A DNA stretch of 64,000 bases, taken from positions 151,329 through 215,328 of the forward strand of contig NZ_SUKA01000008.1 in NCBI RefSeq assembly GCF_005049105.1, in the 5' to 3' direction. Every line of letters starts with the position of its first letter. Position 1 is the first letter of the stretch. Source of the DNA: Sphingobacterium alkalisoli (GTDB taxonomy: Bacteria > Bacteroidota > Bacteroidia > Sphingobacteriales > Sphingobacteriaceae). The notes under the pieces were generated by a model, which was not told the origin of the DNA, did not search any database, and saw nothing but the letters and a program-made list of their open reading frames with translations. Position numbers and translations under genes: made by a program. Positions 23,556-33,352 of the stretch are shown here, piece after piece.

Positions 23556-24566
23556 ATGGACGATCAGGAAATATACTTACTCATTACCCGTTACCTTGCA
23601 CAGCAGACCACATGGGATGAAAATGAAAAACTCGCCGACTGGATTGCCCTTTCAAAGGAAAACGAAAGCGAGTTCCAGCAAGTAAAGACTATATGGCTGG
23701 CCGGAACAGAAGACAGCGATGAACAATCCGCATTAAAGGCACTCCATAAAACCAAGAAAAAGTATGACATTTCGGAAGCAGAGACTTATCAGGAGGAAAA
23801 ACTGAAACAGAACAGACTGTGGTATTATTGGGGAGCATCGGCTGCGGCAGTTCTTTTATGCGTACTGTACTTTTTTAAATATCAATCCGATGTCCAGCCG
23901 CAAGAAGTCGTTTATATCGAAAAAACCACCTTGCCGAGACAGAAGCTCAAACTGACACTGGTAGACAGTACTGTGGTTTACCTGGCGCCAGAAAGCAAAT
24001 TACGTTATCCTGCAACATTTGCTGCTGGCAAGCGACAGGTATTTTTAGAGGGGGAAGCCTTTTTTGAAGTAAAACGGGATACCTCACGCCCGTTCCTTGT
24101 CACCACCGAATTACTGACAACCAAAGTACTGGGAACATCGTTCAATATCAACGCTTTTCCTGGCAGCCCAGATATCCGCATATCTCTTTTTAGCGGAAAG
24201 GTGGAAGTATCCAAGGAAAACGAACCCAAACACGCTTATGCGCTTCACCCCGGGCAACAGCTATTATACGATCGCGGCGAGGGACGGATATACCGGCAAG
24301 ACTTCGATCAAACTGTTGTTAATGGTTGGATGACCAATAAACTGGTTTTTAGAAATACCAAACTGGAGGAGGCTATCCGGAAAATCGAAATCCTGTACGG
24401 AGTTAAAATCGTACTGAGTGATAAAAACATCGCCGGTCGCCAATTGTGGGCAAGCTTCGACAATGAGCCTTTGGACAAAGTACTCGATTACCTCAAAATG
24501 GCAGGCGGCGTAAATTTCAGAAAAGAAGAGGATGTGATATATATAATCAGTAACAAAGCAATGTAA
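23556..24566 (+). CDS. FecR-family anti-sigma factor
   Basis: 336 residues. A cytoplasmic N-terminal part binds the sigma factor; one membrane helix is at about 90-107 (YYWGASAAAVLLCVLYFF). A periplasmic FecR domain follows (GEAFFEVKRDTSRPFLVTT, VLGTSFNINAF, SLFSGKVEVS, HPGQQLLY), then a C-terminal DUF4974 domain (LVFRNTKLEEAIRKIEILYGVKI). It relays the signal from the receptor's STN domain to the sigma factor. Confidence 0.93.
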   Translation: MDDQEIYLLITRYLAQQTTWDENEKLADWIALSKENESEFQQVKTIWLAGTEDSDEQSALKALHKTKKKYDISEAETYQEEKLKQNRLWYYWGASAAAVLLCVLYFFKYQSDVQPQEVVYIEKTTLPRQKLKLTLVDSTVVYLAPESKLRYPATFAAGKRQVFLEGEAFFEVKRDTSRPFLVTTELLTTKVLGTSFNINAFPGSPDIRISLFSGKVEVSKENEPKHAYALHPGQQLLYDRGEGRIYRQDFDQTVVNGWMTNKLVFRNTKLEEAIRKIEILYGVKIVLSDKNIAGRQLWASFDNEPLDKVLDYLKMAGGVNFRKEEDVIYIISNKAM

Positions 24567-24624
24567 ATAGACCAAAGTCACAAGCGGTAGGAAACTTGCC
24601 AGGCAGGTACCACCCCAAAAAAAA

Positions 24625-24645
24625 CCGGCATCTGATCCATGCCGG
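24625..24645 (-). terminator. Hairpin with T-run only on the minus strand
   Basis: CCGGCAT pairs with ATGCCGG around a 7-base loop. On the minus strand it is followed by eight T; on the plus strand no T-run follows. It lies between fecR and the receptor gene and may block antisense transcription or protect the receptor mRNA end. Confidence 0.55.
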
Positions 24646-24698
24646 CTTAACAACGTCATTCAAATCAGTAAAACTTAAAAAACGTATTCGATAAAAAT

Positions 24699-27600
24699 AT
24701 GAAAAAATACAATGTGGTACAGCATTCCTGTCCAAAAAAAAACACAACAGCATATGAATTTTTATACTTTATGAAGCTTACAGCGATCGGATTTTTCCTT
24801 AATACAATTTTCCTGACGGTACTTTCGGCAGCGGGGCATGCACAAAATATTAAAGATGTGCCTTATATCGCAACGAGTGGACAGAAGACACTGGCTGTTC
24901 TTTTCGAAGATATAGAAAAGCAGACAGGTTACGCTTTTCTATTGATGGACCAACATGCAAATACCCTCCTCAACAAATCCGTGTCCATCAACAAAGGCAC
25001 CAATAATCTTGCAGCGGTGTTGAGCCAATTGGAACAAAACTCCCAACTTAAATTTACGGTCAAAGAAAAAAAAATCATTGTCAAACGTAAATCAGAGACA
25101 AGGGCTGCCCCTGTACCCCAACAGCCCGGCCGCATCTCCGGCAAGATACTCGATGACCGTGGCGAAACATTGCCCGGTGCCAGCGTTAAAACTTTACAGA
25201 CCAACCAAACTGTACAGAGCAGTGTGGATGGAAGCTACAATTTCAGTATCGCCCCCGGTAACTACACCATCGAAGTAAGTTATATCTCTTTCCAGACCAA
25301 GCGCATCACGCAGGTAGAGGTAAAGGCAGGGCAATTGACCAGCCTTAATATTGTACTGAACCCTGCCACTAACGAACTGAGCCAGGCTACCGTAACTGGA
25401 AGCTTCAAAAAAGAAAGTGTCGCCGGATTGTATGCCACACAGAAAAATGCCGCTTCTGTAACCGATGGTATCTCTGCCGAGCAGATTGCACGTACACCCG
25501 ATAATGATATGGGGCAGGTATTGAAGCGTGTGACGGGGCTGACAACCGTGAACAACCGAAGTGTAATTATAAGGGGAATGTCCGATCGCTATAACCAGGC
25601 CATGTTGGATGGTGTAGTCATACCAAGTACTTCGCAGAATAGACGCGATTTCTCCTTTGATATTATTCCTACCGAGATGGTAAGTTCGGTTGTGGTCAAC
25701 AAAACGGCAACACCTGATGTATCGGCCGAGTTCTCCGGTGGACAGGTGTCGGTAAATACCATAGATATCCCTGAACAGAATTTTACCAGTATTCAATACG
25801 GTACAGGAGGTAATTCTCGTACCACAGGCAAAGACTTCTATCGTCTGGGCGAACGAAAGACCAGCGAGTACTTTGGCTTTTTCGATAAATCTGCCAAGAT
25901 ACCTGAAGGAATGAAGACCTGGGTATGGAACGGCAGATCATCACAACTGGATGCGCCTCCCGGTTACAATTTGACCGACCCCGAATTAAACGCCAGCCCG
26001 CTCAATCCAGCAGAATTCGGAAATGATGTTAAATTTAATGACCTCGATGCCATTTCCCAATCCAAAAAGCTGAACAATGATCCTTTGCGATTATACCGAT
26101 ATAAAGGTTCACCAAATCAAAATTTCCGCTTCTCGCTCGGACGTGTCTACGATCTGAAGAATGGAAACCGCTTTGGATTTACGGCATCTGCAAATTTCAG
26201 AAATGAGCAAAACATCGTGTCTTTCAACAATGTGAGAAAATCTCCTGCCGGTCACTATATAGACAGTTTAGGCCTTGGTGACAACGGTGCAGGCACATCT
26301 TATCGGTTTAACAGTAATGGGGGCTTGGTCGCAAATATGGGACTACAGGGGCAACATTTTAAGATCGTCTTGAAAAATATGTATGCGCGTACATACAGTG
26401 ACAACTACAATGAGTCGATCCAGAAAGCTCGTGAAGAGTCTATTCCGACACCTACTAAAATTGTCTATCAATTGCCTGAAGCCATGTCTTTGCAACAGCA
26501 CCAGTTAATTGGCGAATACCAGCTAAAATGGAAGATAAAAGCCGAAGGGATGTTTGCTATCAATAAAATCAAGCAGCAGATATTAGATGAGCGTAAACTC
26601 TCCTATAGATTAACCACAATAATTGCGGGCGAGCCTTATTTTCAGACACCGGGTTTAATGACTCATTCCACAGCCTCAACTGGTGCTTCCTTCAAGGACT
26701 GGCGCATGTGGACAAATATCGATGAAACGGATTACAATTGGAGTGCGGCATTTTCGCGCAGATTTGGAGAAGGTAAACAGGTGTCTACGCTGATCAAATT
26801 GGGCTATCAGGCATGGTCAAAAAAGCGATCGTTGGATGTATTCAAATTTGCTCCCTGGACAAGATCATGGGTGGAGGGTACCAGTCAGAAAGCCCCCACG
26901 ATAGAGGCAAGCTATGAGCAAGTCTTCTCAACCGAAAACATCGGGAATGGCGAGGGCCAGGCTTATTACTATGCAGATGCACTGGGCGGGCGGTACTATA
27001 ATGGAGATATGAGTTCGCATGCACTATATTTGATGGCCGATCAAAAACTTTGGGACAAACTCCGCTTAGTATATGGGGTACGTGCCGAGTATTTCGGTTT
27101 AAATTCGAAACAGGAGGAACTCTATAAGAGAAAACACGGCCCTGGTAAATCAGACCCTAACGCTATAGAAGCCGCAGAGAACAGGGTCAATGAAAATAAC
27201 TGGCGATTCCTTCCCTCGATTAATGCGACCTATAGTTTGACACCTGAATTCAACATCCGCGGAAGTTATTCGAAAACTCTGATACGTCCTGACTTTAGAG
27301 AGGTTGGTCTTTTTGGGATGTATGATTTTGAAATAGATGGATCTGTACATGGTGAACATGTAGAATCCACCTTGATTGACAACTTGGATGTACGGTTAGA
27401 ATGGTATCCTTCACCGGGTGAGATCATTTCCTTAACAGGATACCACAAAAAGTTGGATAAACCCATCGAATTGGTTCAATCCGAACCAGCCACCAATGCA
27501 TACACATTTGCCAATATGGAAAATGCCAAAAATCTTGGACTGGAACTGGAGATCCGGAAAAACTTCAGCTTTATATCCGATCAGGATTGGGCTGAAGACC

Positions 27601-28130
27601 TGTTTATATCCGCAAACGGAACACTGCTCAAATCCAAGGTCAATGTATTGACACACTGGACGTGGGTCAATAATCCGGAAACACAGGTAGCCGAACGTGT
27701 CCAGCTGCGTTATCCCAACCAAGACAGACCTTTGATGGGCCAATCTCCCTGGTTATTGAATTTGGCATTAGGCTATTGGGGAGACTGTTTTGGCGCTACT
27801 GCAAGCTACAATCATCGTGGATATCGTACAAACCTCGCCAATGTTAACATGGCAAGAGTGGAGTATGAATTGGCACCAAAACAGCTGGATGCCCAATTTT
27901 ATGCCCGCTTCTTAAAGAAAAAAATGGAGGTTAAACTCAATCTGACCAATCTACTGGACGATTGGACGCGTTACTATGTTAACATACACGATTACGAACA
28001 AGATGAAAACAACCTTTATGTATTAAAAGAAGGCAAATCTATCCAGTATAATAAGGAAGAAGGCGACAACATTACCTACCGTAAAAAAGATGGTCGACGT
28101 TTCAGTCTGAGTGTCAGTTATAATTTTTAA
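24699..28130 (+). CDS. TonB-dependent outer-membrane receptor/transducer with STN domain
   Basis: 1143 residues. After an N-terminal extension and signal sequence (cleavage near AAGHAQ), a secretin/TonB STN domain covers about 60-125, a carboxypeptidase-regulatory-like domain about 145-225 (GRISGKILDDRGETLPGA), a plug about 240-350 (TVNNRSVIIRGMSDRYNQAM), and a 22-strand barrel to the C-terminal FSLSVSYNF. The STN domain makes it a signalling receptor for the upstream FecR/sigma pair. No SusD gene follows; a lipoprotein gene does. Ligand unknown (siderophore, haem or peptide rather than a typical SusCD glycan). Confidence 0.92.
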   Translation: MKKYNVVQHSCPKKNTTAYEFLYFMKLTAIGFFLNTIFLTVLSAAGHAQNIKDVPYIATSGQKTLAVLFEDIEKQTGYAFLLMDQHANTLLNKSVSINKGTNNLAAVLSQLEQNSQLKFTVKEKKIIVKRKSETRAAPVPQQPGRISGKILDDRGETLPGASVKTLQTNQTVQSSVDGSYNFSIAPGNYTIEVSYISFQTKRITQVEVKAGQLTSLNIVLNPATNELSQATVTGSFKKESVAGLYATQKNAASVTDGISAEQIARTPDNDMGQVLKRVTGLTTVNNRSVIIRGMSDRYNQAMLDGVVIPSTSQNRRDFSFDIIPTEMVSSVVVNKTATPDVSAEFSGGQVSVNTIDIPEQNFTSIQYGTGGNSRTTGKDFYRLGERKTSEYFGFFDKSAKIPEGMKTWVWNGRSSQLDAPPGYNLTDPELNASPLNPAEFGNDVKFNDLDAISQSKKLNNDPLRLYRYKGSPNQNFRFSLGRVYDLKNGNRFGFTASANFRNEQNIVSFNNVRKSPAGHYIDSLGLGDNGAGTSYRFNSNGGLVANMGLQGQHFKIVLKNMYARTYSDNYNESIQKAREESIPTPTKIVYQLPEAMSLQQHQLIGEYQLKWKIKAEGMFAINKIKQQILDERKLSYRLTTIIAGEPYFQTPGLMTHSTASTGASFKDWRMWTNIDETDYNWSAAFSRRFGEGKQVSTLIKLGYQAWSKKRSLDVFKFAPWTRSWVEGTSQKAPTIEASYEQVFSTENIGNGEGQAYYYADALGGRYYNGDMSSHALYLMADQKLWDKLRLVYGVRAEYFGLNSKQEELYKRKHGPGKSDPNAIEAAENRVNENNWRFLPSINATYSLTPEFNIRGSYSKTLIRPDFREVGLFGMYDFEIDGSVHGEHVESTLIDNLDVRLEWYPSPGEIISLTGYHKKLDKPIELVQSEPATNAYTFANMENAKNLGLELEIRKNFSFISDQDWAEDLFISANGTLLKSKVNVLTHWTWVNNPETQVAERVQLRYPNQDRPLMGQSPWLLNLALGYWGDCFGATASYNHRGYRTNLANVNMARVEYELAPKQLDAQFYARFLKKKMEVKLNLTNLLDDWTRYYVNIHDYEQDENNLYVLKEGKSIQYNKEEGDNITYRKKDGRRFSLSVSYNF

Positions 28131-28168
28131 TAAATCAATAATGAGTTTGAAGATCAAAAAATAAACAG

Positions 28169-29014
28169 ATGAAAGCATATATAAGAAACAGTATCGTTAT
28201 TGCCCTATTGTCGATAGGTTTATATTCCTGTCAGAAAGCAGAGTATGTAAATTCATTCCTGGAATTTGTCGATGTATATTTTGATGCTGATAAAACCGCA
28301 CTGCGAAACAATGGAGCAGGTGCTCTTATTGCAGCCAGATACAACGGAAGTCCGATCGAATGGGATATACTTTCGAAAAACATCAGAGTGGTTGCAGGTG
28401 AAGGAAAATTTGAATTCTATGACACCCGCAATGGAAAAGTGGTTGCGGAAAAAGTGATCGATGTGAAGCTCGGTTCTAAAGAAACCTACATGCTATTCCA
28501 GCCTACGATGGATGCCCCGGTCTCTTTTATCGATCCGAGCGAACAGGATACCGAGAGTCCGGCTCCGGCTGGACATATCAAAGTGAAAGTAGCCAATTAT
28601 GCCCAAGACCTTATTCCATTTGAAAATCTGGACCTCAAAGTTTTCATAAGTTATTTTGATGCCGATTTTAATACAGTGGTCGAGGAGGTTGGGACGATCA
28701 AAAATGTAAAAAACAGCGTTGACCAAGCCGAATATCACATCCTCCCCGATGGTCTGCCAAACCCTTTACCTGAATATGCTCACAACTACGTATTCGAATT
28801 TGTAAACGGTAGCACTGGGCAGCCCTTGCTCAACTATGGAGGAACAAACTATTCCAATATGGCATTTAGTCCTGCAGGCACTGATCCCATACCTGCCAAA
28901 AATATATTTACGTTATACATGATTTCTAGAGAAACCTGGGGAGAAACTCCTTTCTTTATAAAAAAGGGTGATACGTTCTATGAAATAGCCACCAGCGTAC
29001 TTTTTGAAAAATAG
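28169..29014 (+). CDS. Lipoprotein partner of the TonB receptor, unknown family
   Basis: 281 residues with a lipobox (ALLSIGLYSC, Cys about 21). The mature part is predicted all-beta with repeated Asp/Asn-rich turns and no recognised catalytic motif. It follows the receptor by 38 bases and is very likely its co-transcribed surface-exposed partner. It could take the SusD position functionally, but it does not have the SusD helical fold. Confidence 0.7.
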   Translation: MKAYIRNSIVIALLSIGLYSCQKAEYVNSFLEFVDVYFDADKTALRNNGAGALIAARYNGSPIEWDILSKNIRVVAGEGKFEFYDTRNGKVVAEKVIDVKLGSKETYMLFQPTMDAPVSFIDPSEQDTESPAPAGHIKVKVANYAQDLIPFENLDLKVFISYFDADFNTVVEEVGTIKNVKNSVDQAEYHILPDGLPNPLPEYAHNYVFEFVNGSTGQPLLNYGGTNYSNMAFSPAGTDPIPAKNIFTLYMISRETWGETPFFIKKGDTFYEIATSVLFEK

Positions 29015-29030
29015 AGCTATAACAATAAAT

Positions 29031-29165
29031 GAAAGCCATCAGCAAGCGAGCGCACCAGGCAATCTTCGCCACGTTCAGACAAGCTCGAAACGTTGACGTT
29101 GAGTTCTTACGAGATTTCCGAAGTTTCTAACACTCGGAAATCTCCTTGTCCGCTGATGGCTTTTC
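29031..29165. repeat. Nested fold-back element
   Basis: Outer arms GAAAGCCATCAGC (29031-29043) and GCTGATGGCTTT (29152-29163); inner perfect arms GAGATTTCCGA (29111-29121) and TCGGAAATCTC (29134-29144). It starts 16 bases after the lipoprotein stop. No T-run follows the stem. The rest of 29165-29443 holds no gene I can support; a 66-codon frame at 29156-29356 (KYERYEYLHSQPAYYI) is unrecognised and may be a relic. Confidence 0.55.
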
Positions 29166-29443
29166 TTGCTTCCATCGAGATACTAGTACAAAAGTACGAG
29201 CGCTACGAATACCTGCATTCGCAACCGGCATACTATATTGCGGAGTATGAGCTACTGCACAAAGAGGTAAGGATAAATGTGGTCGCAGCGACAGTTCCTA
29301 TCATGTCATACCACTGTAAACATCTATATATCAATTATATTGATCTCTTAACTTAAGAACTACTAAGATATAGTTTGTAATTCGATGTTGCAAATTTACC
29401 CCCCAAAAAAATAATTACGCAATTCTTGCTCCTTTTCTTTCTG

Positions 29444-30082
29444 TCATAATTGCTCCATCAATTCTTTGATATTTATCCTGTTCATATAATTGGTATCAAC
29501 AAATTTGTATGTAATGCTACCATTGGTATCTATTACGAAAACGGCAGGAACAGGCAATTCGTTATTATCATTTCCGTTGTATTCTGACAGCTCAATATCT
29601 AAACTACCATAAGTAGGAATAACATAATCCTGAAGTCCGAATGAAATACCAACCTGTTTAGCCAAAGCATTGTTTTTGTCCGTCAATAGTTCAAAACCTA
29701 AATTGTGATTACCCTTTAATTCTTCACTGTAATCGGGCGTTTGCGGTGAGATTTCCACAAGTGTTGCTTTTCTGTCGATAATCTGTTTTAGGTTCTCCTG
29801 CAATGCTTTCAATTCAAGATTGCAATAAGGACACCAACTGCCACGAAAAAAAGCCACAATCACTTTTCCGTTTTGTAGAAGCTCTTGTAACTTTAGAATT
29901 TCATTGTTTGTATTTGGCAGGCTGAAATCAGGGAACGTATCGCCTGTGGCAACGCTGTTTTCTTCGATGTTCTTGGTTTTCAAATCCTGAATAGATTTCC
30001 CGAATACCTCTAAAACTTCTGTCGGAAGTTGTTTTGCTAAATTTTCATTTAGTTCTTCTATTTGTTGCTTTAACTTTTTCAT
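29444..30082 (-). CDS. Peroxiredoxin-like (AhpC/TSA) thioredoxin-fold protein
   Basis: 212 residues from the ATG at 30080-30082, chosen over an upstream in-frame ATG because the family starts with a helical KLKQQIEEL segment. The thioredoxin fold contains FFRGSWCPYCNLEL with a CPYC pair, and later LLTDKNNALAKQVGISFGL. It probably reduces peroxides or disulfides in the cytoplasm. It is divergent from an HxlR regulator that likely controls it. Confidence 0.85.
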   Translation of the reverse strand: MKKLKQQIEELNENLAKQLPTEVLEVFGKSIQDLKTKNIEENSVATGDTFPDFSLPNTNNEILKLQELLQNGKVIVAFFRGSWCPYCNLELKALQENLKQIIDRKATLVEISPQTPDYSEELKGNHNLGFELLTDKNNALAKQVGISFGLQDYVIPTYGSLDIELSEYNGNDNNELPVPAVFVIDTNGSITYKFVDTNYMNRINIKELMEQL

Positions 30083-30174
30083 ATCTTGTTTACTATTTTT
30101 GCAAAGTTTTGAAAGTAAATCCAGAACCACAATACCGCATATAATTATCCCTATGGGACAAAAAAGTCAATTTT

Positions 30175-30516
30175 ATGAAAACAAAGGAACGAGCGATAGA
30201 AGAAAAAATTTGCCCGCTGGAAATAGCTGTTAATGCCATTAGCGGTAAATGGAAAATCCCGATTGTATGGCGTATAAACGAAGGCGAAAAACGTCCGAGC
30301 GAAATGCTAAGAGGTATCGCAAAAGTGGATAGACGTGTTTTAAACCAACATCTGAAAGAATTGGAGCAGGACGGAATTTTAAGCAAAAAAAACTTCAATG
30401 AATTACCGCCTCGTGTCGAATATTCTCTTACCCCACTTGGCAAACAATTAGTAGAGGTACTTTGGAAATTGAACGATTGGGGAAAAATACTATTAAACGA
30501 AAACACAAGAGATTAA
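30175..30516 (+). CDS. HxlR-family transcriptional regulator 1
   Basis: 113 residues, winged HTH: ICPLEIAVNAISGKWKIPIVW, RPSEMLRGIAKVDRRVLNQHLKELEQDGIL and PPRVEYSLTPLGKQL. The N-terminal Cys-Pro is at the position of the redox-sensing Cys of YodB/HypR-type members. It is divergent from the peroxiredoxin-like gene. Confidence 0.92.
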   Translation: MKTKERAIEEKICPLEIAVNAISGKWKIPIVWRINEGEKRPSEMLRGIAKVDRRVLNQHLKELEQDGILSKKNFNELPPRVEYSLTPLGKQLVEVLWKLNDWGKILLNENTRD

Positions 30517-30702
30517 CTTCTTTTCTTTCCACATAAGCGACCAAAAAAAGAAGGAGAACACCGTTATATTGATATTGGATTTTAGATATTTCATAAATTT
30601 GCTGTATCATTAACAAATAAATAGCTCTAAGAATACAAAATACGCATTACGTATATTTACGAGTTGTAGCTAATGCAAAGAAAGCTTTGCATATTTGAAA
30701 GT

Positions 30703-31287
30703 ATGGATAGATTAATAGAAAATATAAAAGTATATACACTGCTTAGTGAACCTGAAATTCAGTTGCTTCAAGATGCTGTAGATAAAAAAATCTATCAAAA
30801 GAATGAGATATTTTTTACCGAAGGAAAAATATCGGACGAAATCTATTTTGTTACAAAAGGGTGTGTAAGACTTTTTTATAATGTGGACGGTAACAATAAA
30901 ACAGCGTTCTTTTATACTGAAGGACAATTTATATGTGCTGGGGAGAGCTATACTTTTAATATTCCCGCAATTGAAAATTATCAAGCAATTGAACAAACAG
31001 AGATATTTGTTTTTAGGAAATCACAAATCGAAACTTTATTAAAAGAAGTTCCCAAATTTGAAGTGATTGCCAGAATAGCCACAGAGAATGAACTAATTAC
31101 TTGCCAAAAGGTCATTGCATCATTTGTGACAAAATCAGCAGAAGAACGCTACATTGATTTATTAAATACGAAGGGAGAACTATTCCAGCGTGTTCCACAA
31201 CAATATATTGCATCGTTTTTAGGTGTATCTCCTGAAACTTTGAGTAGAATAAAAACTAGGGTATTCAACAAAGAAAAAAGTTCTTGA
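30703..31287 (+). CDS. Crp/Fnr-family regulator
   Basis: 194 residues from the ATG at 30703 (MDRLIENIKVY); a longer frame from 30673 is less like the family. Cyclic-nucleotide-binding fold (EIYFVTKGCVRLFYNVDGN, GESYTF), dimer helix, and a C-terminal HTH (QRVPQQYIASFLGVSPETLSRIK). No cAMP- or Fe-S-specific residues are evident. It lies 51 bases before an NmrA-like gene and may regulate it. Confidence 0.88.
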   Translation: MDRLIENIKVYTLLSEPEIQLLQDAVDKKIYQKNEIFFTEGKISDEIYFVTKGCVRLFYNVDGNNKTAFFYTEGQFICAGESYTFNIPAIENYQAIEQTEIFVFRKSQIETLLKEVPKFEVIARIATENELITCQKVIASFVTKSAEERYIDLLNTKGELFQRVPQQYIASFLGVSPETLSRIKTRVFNKEKSS

Positions 31288-31338
31288 CGATAGTCAAGAG
31301 AATGAAGATATGTAACCTCTAACTTTGTAATAAAAAAG

Positions 31339-32202
31339 ATGAGTACAAAGAAAGTTTTAGTCGCAGGAGCAACTGGATATTTAGGACAATTTTTGGTAAG
31401 GGAACTTAAAAGTAGAGGTTTTTGGGTAAGAGTTTTGATTAGAAAAGAAGCCCAAAAAGACAAATTTAAAAATGTTGACGATTTTTTCATAGGTCAAATA
31501 ACAGAACCCAATACTATAAAGGGAATAACAAATAATATTGATTGGATTTTTTCCTCAATTGGTATCACTCGTCAAAAGGATGGAATGACTTATATGGATG
31601 TTGACTATCAAGGAAATTCAAATTTATTGAAAGAGGCATTAAAAGATAAGGTTGAAGCATTCGAATATATTTCAGCAATAAATGGAGACAAGCTGAAACA
31701 GCTAAAAATATTTGAAGCCAAAGAAAAATTTGTTGATGAATTAAAAAGTTCAAGAATCAATTATTGTGTTTTACGTCCAAATGGATTCTTTTCTGACATG
31801 AAAGATTTTCTGAATATGGCAAAAGCTGGTCGGGTTTATTTATTTGGAGACGGAAAATTCAAATTAAATCCAATTCACGGTGAAGATTTGGCAAAAGTAT
31901 GCGTTGATAAGATGATTGCTGGCGCTAAGGAAGAAACAGTAGGTGGAGCTGATATATTAACTCAGAATGAATTAGCAGAACTAGCATTGAACGCGTGGCA
32001 TAAACCAATTAAAATAAGTCACCTGCCAGATTGGACAAGGCGATTTACAATTTGGTTTATGAGAACATTTACATCATCAAAAACTTATGGACCGATTGAG
32101 TTCTTTTTAACAGCGATGGCATTTGATAATATTGCAAACCAATACGGAACTAATCGACTTAAAGATTTTTTTAAATTTGAAGTGAAAAGAATGAAGGAAT
32201 AA
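31339..32202 (+). CDS. NAD(P)-binding NmrA/atypical SDR family protein
   Basis: 287 residues. The dinucleotide motif GATGYLGQFLV is at 10-20, followed by LRPNGFFSDM and FGDGKFKLNPIHGEDLA, typical of atypical SDRs related to NmrA/YlbE. The classical YxxxK pair is not obvious. It is probably a redox sensor or reductase; exact substrate unknown. Confidence 0.85.
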   Translation: MSTKKVLVAGATGYLGQFLVRELKSRGFWVRVLIRKEAQKDKFKNVDDFFIGQITEPNTIKGITNNIDWIFSSIGITRQKDGMTYMDVDYQGNSNLLKEALKDKVEAFEYISAINGDKLKQLKIFEAKEKFVDELKSSRINYCVLRPNGFFSDMKDFLNMAKAGRVYLFGDGKFKLNPIHGEDLAKVCVDKMIAGAKEETVGGADILTQNELAELALNAWHKPIKISHLPDWTRRFTIWFMRTFTSSKTYGPIEFFLTAMAFDNIANQYGTNRLKDFFKFEVKRMKE

Positions 32203-32210
32203 CAAGCACT

Positions 32211-32310
32211 AGCTACAACATTTTGTATAAGTAATGGCAGGCAAAATACTAAATATCAAGGTTTGTAGCCCGCTCAAACTGCCACTACTCATACAATTTA
32301 CCGATGCTCC
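32211..32310. repeat. Imperfect inverted repeat resembling an attC/cassette site
   Basis: TTGTATAAGTAATGGCAG (32223-32240) is mirrored by CTGCCACTACTCATACAA (32279-32296) with two mismatches, around a ~38-base loop. This resembles attC-like sites seen between gene cassettes in Bacteroidota. The core GTTRRRY motif is not clear. It lies between convergent genes, so a terminator is the alternative. Confidence 0.45.
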
Positions 32311-32339
32311 TTTACCGACATCCTACATTGACAGCCAAA

Positions 32340-33341
32340 CTACTTGACTTTAACAATTACTTTCCCTTTGGCACGACCACTTGAAACGTAGGACATTGCT
32401 TCGTTCATTTCTTCAAATGGAAAAACTTTATCAATGACAGAACGAATGACACCTGTTTCAATCAGCTTTCCAATTTCTGACAATTGTTTTCCATTGGCTT
32501 GCATAAAAAGAAACGAATAATCGACACCAAGTTTTTTTGCTTGTTTCCCCACTTTTCTGCTCAAAAAAGAAATCGCTGTTTTCATAAACCACGACAACCC
32601 TACTTCTTTTGCAAAATCCGTATCCGGAGGACCTGAAATAGAAATAACTTTTCCGCCTGGTTTTAATATTCGCAAAGACTTTTCCAATGTTTTCTCATCT
32701 TGACTGTTCAATACCAAATCATAATTTTTTAGTATTTTTTCAAAATCTTGCGTTTTGTAATCAATAACAACATCAGCACCAAGACTTTTGACAAAATCAA
32801 AATTACCGGCACTTGCCGTTGTGGCGACAGTCGCACCCAAATGTCTTGCCAACTGAATAGCAATCGTTCCGACACCACCCGAACCTGCCTGTATAAATAC
32901 TTTTTGATCCTTTTTGAGTTTTGCTTTTTCAACGAAAGCTTGCCAAGCCGTTAAAGCAACCAACGGAATGGAAGCGGCTTCTTCCATTGAAATGTTTTTA
33001 GGTTTCAAAGCGACATCATTTTCATTGACCGCAATGTATTCGGCAAACGCACCGATTTTGAAATCGGCAGGACGAGCAAAAATTTCATCGCCAACTTTGA
33101 AACCACTAACTTTTGAACCCACTTTTGTAATAATTCCTGCGACATCGTGTCCTAAAATCAACGGAAATTTATATGGAAGTAACAACTTAAACTCACCACT
33201 TTTCAGTTTGACATCTAACGGATTGATACTTGCTGCGTGTATTTCTACCAAAACTTCACTTTCCTTAATATTCTGTTCTGGTATATTAACTAATTGCAGT
33301 TTTCCTTCTTTACTATACTTTGAAATACCATATGCTTTCAT
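32340..33341 (-). CDS. NADP-dependent MDR oxidoreductase (quinone reductase-like)
   Basis: 333 residues. N-terminal GroES-like domain (PLILGHDVAGIITKVGSKV), Rossmann motif AGSGGVGTIAIQLARHLGA at about 152-170, and no zinc ligands. It matches zinc-independent quinone oxidoreductases. It is 11 bases downstream of an SDR gene in a three-gene minus-strand cluster facing HxlR regulator 2. Confidence 0.92.
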   Translation of the reverse strand: MKAYGISKYSKEGKLQLVNIPEQNIKESEVLVEIHAASINPLDVKLKSGEFKLLLPYKFPLILGHDVAGIITKVGSKVSGFKVGDEIFARPADFKIGAFAEYIAVNENDVALKPKNISMEEAASIPLVALTAWQAFVEKAKLKKDQKVFIQAGSGGVGTIAIQLARHLGATVATTASAGNFDFVKSLGADVVIDYKTQDFEKILKNYDLVLNSQDEKTLEKSLRILKPGGKVISISGPPDTDFAKEVGLSWFMKTAISFLSRKVGKQAKKLGVDYSFLFMQANGKQLSEIGKLIETGVIRSVIDKVFPFEEMNEAMSYVSSGRAKGKVIVKVK

Positions 33342-33352
33342 ATCGAATATAA

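Noticed and set aside
25194..25796. 200-codon minus-strand frame
   Set aside because: Antisense shadow of the TonB receptor plug region.
24699..29014. SusC/SusD glycan-uptake pair
   Set aside because: The receptor has an STN domain and FecI/FecR partners, and the following lipoprotein lacks the SusD helical TPR-like pattern.
29093..29356. 87-codon plus-strand frame after the receptor operon
   Set aside because: It starts inside the fold-back element and has no recognised domain; kept only as a possible relic in the note on that element.
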